Source: Nemertoderma westbladi (taxonomy: Eukaryota; Xenacoelomorpha; Nemertodermatida; Nemertodermatidae). From it: a stretch of DNA of 59,638 nt. The translations under genes were made by a program, and so were the position numbers. The notes under the pieces are model-generated. The model saw only the letters and a program-made list of their open reading frames with translations. It did not search any database and was not told where the DNA came from. Location of the stretch: NCBI GenBank assembly GCA_032718475.1, contig JAUCBJ010004687.1:1-59638 (forward strand). The letters are read 5' to 3'. This document shows positions 52,260 through 59,638 of this stretch, piece after piece (position 1 is the stretch's first letter; every line of letters starts with the position of its first letter).

Positions 52260-53776
52260 TTAATTAATATTAAAATCTATATAGGGTTTAAATACAAAGT
52301 ATTGATGGAAAGAATACAATTGATACAGCTTAGTAACAATTTTTCCTTGTTTTATATAAAATTTTAAGAGTTTATATGTAGATGATAGAATTCTTTATCG
52401 AATTGTGTCAACATAAGTTTCTGTTTATACATCTTATATCTATACCTAGATTTCCTCTTTGTTTGCGTAAATTATTAAATTGGTCTCTCATATATGGTGA
52501 AAGCATTGTTTCATTTATACTTAAATGTTCCGGGGCTAAGGGTAGTTCTAATGTTTGATCATGAATATCTTTAGGATATTTCAAATCGCAAATTAAGAAA
52601 AACCCTATGTCAGCTTCAGTATCAAGATTTGTTAAATACTTAATTAGTTCTTCTGGAGTAGCATACTCTAAATGTTTAATACTTACTTCTTTGAATTGAG
52701 AGATGGGTAGTTTTATACTTAAATTACCAGAATATAAGGAATTAAAATCTATATTGAAAATATGACACTCTTCCTTGCTAAAGATCATATGTACTTGTTT
52801 CGGGTATATTTGATTCTATGTAATGCTTTCAACGGAATGAAACCCCACCTCTAATGGATGCTTCAAAATCTCTGTATGTCTGGTAATCCTTTATCAGTTC
52901 TAATTTAGATTTATTAAATTTCAGGGTGCAATCATAAGTGAATGCTGCGATACTGCAATAGTAAACTAATTCTAATTCATAGTTTTGTCTATATACTCTC
53001 CTAAAGTTCTCAAATATATCAGCGAGGAGACAAACATCGAGTTTTAAGTATGCTAAAAGATAATCCTTGAGATTCGAACACTCAAACTGACTCCATGATG
53101 TGTTAGCAAAACTATAATCCTCGGGTGTACAGGTATTTTGTGTTAAGTTACTAAAAAATTTGTCTATCGATGGTAATTTCGAATCGTTTAATTTATTTAA
53201 ATCTGTCAGGTACTCGTAGGAAAATATACCTTTTTGTTTAATTATTGCATTGTTTAAATTCGGATAAAAATATTTCATTTGCTGTACAGTGATCAGTAGA
53301 ACTGATGTTATATCCTCGCTGTCCATATCCTTTGTTGAACAATCAACTAGGTTACTTAAAGAAAAGGTTAAAAATTGATATGTGTCTAAGACACGTAACT
53401 CGATTTTCGTTCTTTTGGTCTTTCACTGGTATATGTATACTCAGTGAAATATACCATTCGGAGTTTTTAGGGATCACCTTTATATCCCAATCGGAATATT
53501 TGTTATCACAAAATCCAACTTGCAAAAGAAAATGCAAATCGTAGTGATTGCAGTTATGTGCAGCGAGTATATACATGTGACGTTTCAATGATAAAGAGCG
53601 GTTGCATGCGGTACAAGTGGCTGCTATATAGTTACCAGTAATATGTGAGTGATGTTTGTTTTTCTCAGACTTATCCTTAAATAAAACCTTGCAATAAAAA
53701 CAAGTTTTAGCATTCCAAAAACTTAACTTATCTACATCATTAAGTATCATTTTTTCACGTGTATAACCACTTATAT

Positions 53777-56310
53777 ACTACTACTACTAGGTCGAGCGAA
53801 CTCGGACAGTGGAAATGAGATCCTTCCAGGCTTCCCGATTCTCCATAGTTGTCGCAATTTCGTTTCTCCTCAGTTCAGTATCCCTTTCAAGTTGATCTAT
53901 ATATGTTATGGCTGGTCGTCCACGACTACGCTTTCCATGAGTTGGTTGCCAGAGAAGTAGATCTGGTATGACCTCGTCTTTACTTTGCCAGCAGTGCCCA
54001 CTGAATCTTAATCTGCGGTCACGGAGGATGGTTGATACAGGTGGAATTGTACCATAAAGCTCGGCGTTTGTCATGTGTTGTCTCCAGTTGATGTTTAGGG
54101 CTGCCCTTAGTAGTCTTGTGTAGCAACCATCAATTCGTTGTTCAAGTGATTTAGTCAGTGTCCAGGTCTCACCCCCATATAAAAATACACTTTCCACTGT
54201 GGCTCGAAAGAACTTAGTCTTCAGGTGCCTGGAGAGATCTGATTTCCAGATTTTTGATAGAGCTACCCTAGCCTTTGCTTTCCTAATTTCTATGTCCTTT
54301 TTGCTACTCTCTATCCATGGTCCAATGTGCTGGAAGTCATCGACCTTCCTTAGTTGATTATTATCAATGGTTGTCAAGTTTCCATCAACATTAAAGGTCA
54401 TGAATTCGGTCTTTGTAGCATTTATATGCAATCCAACCTCCTTAGCAGCCATCTCTACTTTATTTAGTAGAAGCTGTGCATCTGCGAGTGTATTAGAGAG
54501 CAGGGCGATGTCATCCACAAAGTCGGTGTCTGTGACTGTAGTTGCCGGATATCTACTACTTCTGCGTTCTTGAAGTGCGAATCCCAGGTCTTCACACTTT
54601 GTGGCTGTCCTCATTGCGTAATCCAGCACAATTACAAATAGCAATGGTGCTAATGTGTCACCTTGCAGTACGCCAGCCAGGATTGAGAAAAACTCAGTTT
54701 CACCATCTGGTGAGAGTACCTGCGCTTCTGTGTCACAATATAACAATCCAATGCCAGCAACAATTACTTCTGGTATTCCATAAGCTCTTAGGATTTCAAG
54801 CATTTTACCTCTATGGATGGAGTCGAATGCCTTCTTGAAGTCCACAAAAGTCATGACAGCAGGGAGATTATGCCTCGGGTATGCCGAGGTCTCCTTTCTT
54901 GGGGAGAGGCTTTAGTTGACCTTTGACCTTTTCCACTTTTAACATCCGGTTGCAAACATTCAATAATGGTCTGTTTAGCACTCCGGTTTTCCATACCTCC
55001 GCTGGGATTTCATCTAATCCACTCGCTTTATGATTGGACATGTTTTTAATGCTTCTTTGGAGTTCGGCAGGTGTGAAGTCCCCTGTTTCTATAGGTAGTG
55101 TTTTGTCATATATTTTCCTTGTAGGGCTGACCTCGATGTTTGGTGGCTGCCCAAGCAAGTTGCTGAAGTGATTTTTCCACTTCCCAACACGTTCTTCAGG
55201 ACTATCGGCTTTGAGGCGCCCCTTTGCACAACTTTTCCGACCAGATACCTCATTTACAGTTTGCCAGGTAAGTCTTGATTGTTGCTGTATGTGAGCAGTT
55301 GTAATTGCTTCAGTTTTATCCTGTATGTACTTTTCCTGGCTGATGTTGTAGGCCAATTTAAGATCGTCCTTAGTTTTCTCAACCTTGTTAATGTTTTCGG
55401 TTGTTGGTTGTTCGGTTTTAACTTTGTAGGCTATCTTAAGATCTTCTCTCTTACAAGTAACCTCAGAGTTTTGCCATGGCACATATTGTTTTCGTTTGGG
55501 TTTCTGGGGGATATGCCTCTTAGCTGATTCCTTGTGGGCTATTATTATTTTCTGGTATATTGAATTGTTGGATTGGTCTTCATCCATTGACTGAAGTGCT
55601 TCAAAGCGGTTTTGAACTTCTACTGTATAAGCATCCTTTACAGCATTGTCAGTTCTGAGTTTTTCCCAGTCATATTTGATTTGCTTGCTTGTCCTGGGTT
55701 TGCTGGCTCTCAAACTGAGTCTGATCTCTGCAGTCACAATTCTGTGGTCGAACGAGCTGTATGCCTCGCAGTTGATCATGCTGTTTCTCCACTTTTTGTT
55801 TATGAGGATGTAATCCAGTTGTGCTTTGGTTCCATTAGGGCATTGAAAGGTCCATAGCTTCCCATTACTCTTTTCAAATGTGTTGTTTGTTGGTATCAAT
55901 TCACATTCTTCCATTGGGTCTAAAAGTAAGTACCCATTTCTGTTAGAACCTGTGTTAAAGGTGTAACCCTTGATGTCTTCTGGGCCAATTTGGGCATTCA
56001 GATCACCAGCAATGACTTTAACATTGTGTTTCGGAATGTCCTTTATAAGTCCAGTCAGTTCTTCATAAAACTTGACTGCTTGTTCTGACTCTGAGGCATT
56101 GGTTGGACTGTAGCAACATATAACTTGCCTTGGGATTCCCATCAAATGTTGCGATCATAACCCTGGAATTTATAGATTCGATGTTGTTTAGGGTCTTAAG
56201 TGCAAATGGGCTTAGCAGAATTCCTACTCCACCAATTGATGCATTGGCCGAGTTTCTTACTGCTGAGCTTGTTACTAACATCCATCCATTTCCAATGTCA
56301 TTGTACTAGT
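53777..56310 (-). pseudogene. RTE-like LINE family 2, nearly full length with RT deletion
   Basis: The minus strand starts at about 56310 with the endonuclease (GGVGILLSPFALKTLNNIES), then QVICCYSPTNASESEQ, VIAGDLNAQIG near 55990, LDYILINKKWRN and the SSFDHRIVTAEI motif near 55730. A linker leads to RT start LKPLPKKGDL near 54890. Then about 60 residues of RT (the RGISL and GFR motifs) are missing, and the frame resumes with VMTFVDFKKAFDS (54845), GVLQGDTLAPLLF and, in place of YADD, FVDDIALL (54510). The C-terminus is LLLWQPTHGKRSRGRPAITY. The 3' end carries CTACTACTACTAG (53776). It abuts the truncated polymerase gene. Confidence 0.8.
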
Positions 56311-56341
56311 AGTAGGAGAAGCATAGATCTCACTTGCTGAT

Positions 56342-56361
56342 CCCGTAGCTTGGGCTACGGG
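56342..56361. other. Perfect short hairpin CCCGTAGC-TTGG-GCTACGGG
   Basis: An uninterrupted 8-bp stem with a 4-nt loop, GC-rich in AT-rich surroundings, just right of the 5' end of the RTE-like LINE. It could be part of a repeat terminus. Nothing else identifiable lies in 56311-57231, which has repeated CCAACCAATC-type words like those at 14830-14940. Confidence 0.6.
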
Positions 56362-57231
56362 CTGCATCTCGGAGGCAATTAAAAAATGCCAAATTTCTGT
56401 GCTAAATCGAGGTGTTTAATGACCATCTGTCACCATCAATATTGTTGCCTTCAACCAATCGTTGCTTATCACCTACGCGTAGCCTAACCTCGCGATGCCT
56501 GCCTTACTCGACAACTGTTACCACCCGCGAGTATTGATTCGCGTTGTTGCATCAACCAACCATCGCATATTCATCTTCGCGTAACCTAACTTCACGACGC
56601 ATGGCTAGCCCACACTACGCTATTATATTATATATCGATTGCCAACTCACCACCACCGCCGCTAGCCACGCACGGCTACTCTTCGACGGCTGTCGCCAAA
56701 CCAATCAATCCAACCAACCAAGCAGCCTGCCTACCAGTCCAATCCAACGCTATTATGATACGTGTTGAAATTCCGCCAAGTTCCAGCTACACGTATACGA
56801 ATATTTCCATAGTTATTTCCTATCCACGCAACCAACCACTGTATACTGTATATGCTGACAACGTGGCCACCAACTACACGCATCATGCATATATTATATT
56901 ATATTGATTACCAACTCCACGACTGCTGTCGCCAAATCAACAAACCAACCAGTATGATACATGAGATTCCGTCACGTTTCAGCTACGCGTATACGAGCAT
57001 TAGTGATTATTATTACGCAATAATTTTTTTGTTTATACAGTAGTTACCCACCAGCTAATCAACCAATCAATAAACCGAATTTAGGCTATTTCTCAGTTTA
57101 AGACCTGTATTATTTTTGAAAATATCTTATATATATAATCTCTTGCTTTAATCGCAATTAATCATTTGTAATGGTTTTATTTTAAAAGTTTTTACTTTGT
57201 TTGTTTGATTTACAATAAAATAAATTAAATA

Positions 57232-57678
57232 ATGTCTTCTGATTCCGATATGGTTATGCCAATGGTAAGGCATTCATTTTTTGCAGAAGATGGTCAAGCC
57301 TATATTGTTATTGATTATACAATTTACCGTCAGGGAGATGATAAATATAAAATTGAGTTTTCTGAAAAAGCCAGGAAAGTTTTAAGCTCAATTGATATTG
57401 ATGCTTCTGATAATAGTGTTCATCTTTTAGATTACAACCTGAAAGTTGAGCATGAGGGAGGAAAATTAAGCACCATTTTACTATTATCCATGATAGAGGG
57501 GTTTATTTTTATTACACAATACAACGAAGCTGGTGAAAAGTTTGAAATACGGCTAAATCGGCATAGCCCCTACGAAATTATGTCTTTCTTTATTGTAATG
57601 ATTTCAAAAGAATCCTTTGTCGAACCTGAAGAATCAACGGATAATGTTGAATATGTTGATAATATCATTGATTCTTGA
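57232..57678 (+). CDS. Small left-end Polinton protein, possibly PC4-like
   Basis: 148 residues, intact. It has a Met/Ser/Asp-rich start, a first beta-rich half (GQAYIVIDYTIYRQGDDKYK), a SEKARKVLSSIDI helix, a second beta-rich half ending FIFITQYNEAGEKFEIRLNR, then HSPYEIMSFFIVMISKE as a probable helix and an acidic tail (residues 126-148). Strands ending in x-I-x-x-Y...K-F-E-I-R-L and a following amphipathic helix recall the PC4 coactivator/ssDNA-binding fold, but the match is weak. The broken homologue at 15608-16029 conserves the same blocks. It is the first gene of the element, in front of RING and ATPase. Confidence 0.6.
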   Translation: MSSDSDMVMPMVRHSFFAEDGQAYIVIDYTIYRQGDDKYKIEFSEKARKVLSSIDIDASDNSVHLLDYNLKVEHEGGKLSTILLLSMIEGFIFITQYNEAGEKFEIRLNRHSPYEIMSFFIVMISKESFVEPEESTDNVEYVDNIIDS

Positions 57679-57846
57679 CTTTTCCCCCTATATTATAAAT
57701 ATTTTATGATTATATATAAAATTTTGTTGTTTTTAAATAATCGAAAATTGTAGTAGTATTTGTATATACAGTATAACAGTTTTGTTTGTTGTTGTTGTTG
57801 TTGTGTATTGTGGTAATTATTTTCAATTTACTTTAAAATTTGGAAA

Positions 57847-58299
57847 ATGGATATTTTAAATGAAAAATGTCCAGTTTGCTATTCTAAGTTATTGCAACAA
57901 CATCGAGATTATTATAAATGTGAAAATAAACATGCAACTTGCGTACAATGTATTGTACAATATTCCGAAATGAATAATTATTGTTCTAAAATTTGTCCTA
58001 TTTGTCGCGCACCCATATCTAAGTTTAATATAAAGTTGGCAAGATACCAACCCTATTATTGGAAAGAGCTTCGCAATATAACTTATATTTCTGCGAAAAG
58101 TAATGATCCGGGAGATTTATTTACAATATTGGAGAATATTTTTTATAGAAACGTAGTACGACGCTGTTGCTACTATATTCCTTATTTTTTTAGCAGCGAA
58201 CATAAAAAAATCATTAGCGCGAAATTTTCGGGAAGTGATTTCCAAACCGCCGATGTTACCTATCATTATTTCGCGTATAAAGATGCTCACCATGCTTGA
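57847..58299 (+). CDS. RING-finger protein of Polinton B
   Basis: 150 residues, intact. Zinc ligands in order: C8, C11, C25, H29, C32, C35, C50, C53 (CPVC, CENKH, CVQC, CPIC), a C3HC4-type RING spacing with a short first loop. The C-terminal half (YYWKELRNITYISA, FFSSEHKKI) is conserved in the copy at 20828-21348 but unlike any domain I know. RING proteins usually act as ubiquitin ligases; in virus-like elements they often remove host defence proteins, which is inference here. The neighbouring ATPase starts 216 nt downstream. Confidence 0.75.
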   Translation: MDILNEKCPVCYSKLLQQHRDYYKCENKHATCVQCIVQYSEMNNYCSKICPICRAPISKFNIKLARYQPYYWKELRNITYISAKSNDPGDLFTILENIFYRNVVRRCCYYIPYFFSSEHKKIISAKFSGSDFQTADVTYHYFAYKDAHHA

Positions 58300-58515
58300 A
58301 ATTGCATCAGTCTATACTATAATTGGAAATAGCACCTTTTGCTGCAGCGAGCGTCACATACTGTAGGAGCGTCATATGTTAATTAAATATACAGTACTCT
58401 AATATTGTAGTTGCATCAATTATTGTTATATACATAGTAATGGTGTTGGTTTATTGATATTGATATTGATATTATATTATATTGTATTGTTGATATATCT
58501 TAATAATGATAATAA

Positions 58516-59196
58516 ATGGCTGACTTTAATTCAGGTCCATATAATTTAAACTTTCAAATGGGCACAAGTATGATAATTTCAGGGCCATCTGGTTCCGGAA
58601 AGTCAACCTTTGTAAGCAATTTAATTAAACACAAGAATGGTTGTTTCAATGAAGCCCCCTTGCGAGTATTGTATTGTTACGGGAGCAATCCCCCAACTAT
58701 TCCTGGTATTACTCACCTTTACAAAGGCTTGCCTGAAAATATAGATAGTTTAGTGAATAGTCGAGATTTATTAATTATAGATGATTTGTTAACAGAAACT
58801 GAGTCCAGTACAGCTTTAACTGTATTGTTTACTAAGGTGGCTCATCATTCCAATATATTTATTTGTTTTATAACGCAAAACATGTTTTACGGTGGGAAGC
58901 ATAACCGCACAAGATCAATTAATAGCCATACTTTAGTATTAATGAAAAATCCGAGAGACAGTCTATCGGTTTTAAATTTCGCGAAGCAGATGTTACCAGG
59001 GCAGACCAAATTTTTAGTTGATTCCTATCAAGATGCGACAATTCAACCATTTTCACATTTCTTAATTGATTTACGACAGGAAACACCCAAACATTTAAGA
59101 TTTAGATCTGATATATTTCGTAATCATAATTGTTACATTAAAAATTACACTGACTATAAACGTAGCGAAAATAATAATAATAATAATGATAAATAA
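58516..59196 (+). CDS. A32/FtsK-like genome-packaging ATPase of Polinton B
   Basis: 226 residues, intact. Walker A is GPSGSGKST at 23-31, Walker B LLIIDD at 85-90, and a polar sensor FITQN near 118-122. The family C-terminal pattern is present: RTRSINSHTLVLMKNPRDS, QMLPGQTKFLVDSYQDAT, then PFSHFLIDLRQETP and a basic end. This is the DNA-packaging motor type shared by Polintons, adintoviruses and large DNA viruses. The length is normal. In element A only the last 60 bp remain (26146-26206). Confidence 0.85.
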   Translation: MADFNSGPYNLNFQMGTSMIISGPSGSGKSTFVSNLIKHKNGCFNEAPLRVLYCYGSNPPTIPGITHLYKGLPENIDSLVNSRDLLIIDDLLTETESSTALTVLFTKVAHHSNIFICFITQNMFYGGKHNRTRSINSHTLVLMKNPRDSLSVLNFAKQMLPGQTKFLVDSYQDATIQPFSHFLIDLRQETPKHLRFRSDIFRNHNCYIKNYTDYKRSENNNNNNDK

Positions 59197-59232
59197 TTAA
59201 TATTTTGTAACAATTTTCAATAATGTTGCAAC

Positions 59233-59466
59233 AATGAATAGACTTGTGCAGAAATATCGTAACTAACTGGAATTTCTACGCAGCGCTACCCCTCAACAAA
59301 GAACTTATTTTATTAACCATACCGCCAGTAACGAATTAATACGGCTCATTGTAAATACTGCATTAAATGTTCTAAAAGGTAATGTACAATTGACCCCTCA
59401 TTCATTTAGAAATATTCGCCGCTATAAGAAGGTATTGAAATCACTCAACCGTAAAACAAAAAATAT
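59233..59466 (+). pseudogene. pX-like gene of Polinton B, broken
   Basis: The reading starts at the same ATG context as the intact gene at 26248 (AATGTTGCAACAATGAATAG before it in both). A stop codon (TAA) appears after ten codons, in place of an ACGAA context in A. Homology continues past the stop, including the HSFRNIR.YKKVLKSLNRKT segment, and ends at about 59466 before the GG junction and hydrophobic tail, where the deletion junction lies. Confidence 0.75.
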
Positions 59467-59516
59467 ATTACAGTATCGTATATACAGTATATTACAGTAA
59501 TAAATTACAGTATCGA

Positions 59517-59638
59517 TACTAAAAATATAAGTACACAAATTGATTGATTTAAAAATCAAATTAATGTTTGTTTTTTCTAATATATGTTTTTTCACTTTAT
59601 TAAAATTATATTTTCTACCGAAAATTGTTATTCGTCCA
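59517..59638 (-). pseudogene. TBP-like gene of Polinton B, middle part
   Basis: Plus-strand words ACTAAAAATATAAGTACACA, TTTAAAAATCAAATTAATGT and TATATGTTTTTTCACTTTAT correspond one to one with 49596-49690 in element A. On the minus strand this is the part between the two TBP-like repeats (equivalent to residues about 58-95). The end of the gene is cut by the deletion; its start lies beyond the window. It shows that the TBP-like gene is a standing member of this Polinton family. Confidence 0.6.

Larger units (their letters stand above)
49853..53757 (-). pseudogene. Protein-primed family B DNA polymerase, interrupted
   Basis: From the right: a CFYC...HSHITG...AATCTACNRS zinc-like region and the HNCNHYDLHFLLQ exonuclease strand (53750-53352), the last exonuclease and inserted region (53326-52829: KGIFSYEYL, LKLDVCLLADIFENFRRVY, IRGGVSF), motif A as FNIDFNSLYSGNL (52740), the KPYIDF segment (about 52280), motif B as KLLNNSLFGKT (about 50735), KPIYVGSAVLDLAKLDMYEL and motif C as VASDTDSLIG (50390-50530), and the usual C-terminal ALSSFDDK..SLPWGHYK (about 49950). 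The N-terminus is lost at 53757. Frameshifts, a stop near 50060 and the TIR element (50795-52259) disable it. Such enzymes copy linear genomes with terminal proteins. Confidence 0.85.
15600..53760 (+). mobile_element. Polinton/Maverick-like element A, heavily interrupted
   Basis: A set of AT-rich virus-like genes in conserved order: small ORF, RING, ATPase tail, pX-like, two penton-like, small Gly-rich, hexon-like capsid C-terminus, protease and two small ORFs on plus; polymerase B and a TBP-like gene on minus. Capsid, protease, ATPase and protein-primed polymerase together define Polintons and their exogenous relatives. No integrase was found, and terminal repeats were not identified. Insertions split it at 16116-20827, 21343-26132, 28376-46370 and 50795-52259, and the polymerase N-terminus is lost at 53760. 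Frameshifts and stops make it non-functional. Confidence 0.75.
57232..59638 (+). mobile_element. Polinton-like element B, internally deleted derivative
   Basis: Gene order small ORF, RING, ATPase, pX start, as at the left end of element A. At about 59466 the pX homology ends; about 50 bp of CAGTAT-rich sequence follow, and from about 59517 the minus strand of the TBP-like gene begins at a point matching 49596 in A. Everything between (pX end, pentons, capsid, protease, and the end of the TBP-like gene) is absent. The element continues beyond the window, so what remains of its polymerase is unknown. Confidence 0.65.

Noticed and set aside
15600-53760. Polinton integrase
   Set aside because: The only integrase sequence found (34512-35672) is clearly of BEL/Pao type and part of the inserted retrotransposon block; no Polinton integrase was recognised.
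1-59638. tRNA genes
   Set aside because: I looked for paired A-box and B-box words with cloverleaf context and saw none that I could support by eye; a tRNAscan run would be decisive.
15600-59638. Elements A and B as the two ends of a single Polinton
   Set aside because: Both carry the same left-end genes in the same orientation (small ORF, RING, ATPase part, pX), so they are two separate related copies.

Overview
The window looks like nuclear DNA of a marine-type invertebrate animal. It is about 60 kb with almost no host coding sequence. It holds many layers of retrotransposons of animal clades, exon-like islands bounded by canonical GT/AG splice sites on the minus strand (6977-7110 and 3566-3803), and over-represented palindromic words (TAGGCCTA, ACCGGT). 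I cannot name the species. Bacterial features such as operons, Shine-Dalgarno sites or tRNA clusters are absent.

Layout. (1) 1-8960: a degraded LINE reverse transcriptase with a 22-bp tandem array inside it, two candidate host exons, minisatellites, an RTE-like LINE fragment, a Penelope-like element and a LINE 3' tail. (2) 9060-14810: an RTE-like LINE split by a Gypsy-type LTR retrotransposon (LTRs 9615-9776 and 12853-13143), which itself contains further LINE pieces. (3) about 15600-53760: a large decayed Polinton/Maverick (adintovirus-like) element, A. On the plus strand it carries a small ORF, a RING protein, the last part of a packaging ATPase, a pX-like protein, two penton-like proteins, a small Gly-rich protein, the C-terminal half of a hexon-like major capsid protein, an adenain-type protease and two small ORFs. 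On the minus strand it carries a protein-primed DNA polymerase B overlapping a small gene with a TATA-binding-protein (TBP)-like double repeat. Element A is broken up by two full-length RLE-type LINEs in opposite orientations (each with candidate target-site duplications), a BEL/Pao-like retrotransposon block flanked by long direct repeats (29534-46370) with a CR1-like LINE inside it, a foldback element, and a 1.46-kb TIR element inside the polymerase gene. (4) 53777-56310: an RTE-like LINE at the truncated start of the polymerase gene. (5) 57232-59638: a second Polinton, B, with the same left-end gene order and better preserved (small ORF, RING, ATPase). It then jumps from a broken pX gene straight to the TBP-like gene, so it is an internally deleted derivative.

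The most interesting signal is the TBP-like gene of the Polinton family, kept in both A and the deleted B. It sits tail to head with the polymerase gene and has two halves 91 residues apart. A possible PC4-like small protein at the left end would fit a virus-like element that carries its own transcription helpers, but that part is weak. Other notable points are a BEL/Pao block with about 2.5 kb of extra coding-like sequence carrying zinc knuckles and a faint 3'-5' exonuclease resemblance, and two related RLE LINEs whose N-terminal regions grew from two different in-frame minisatellites.
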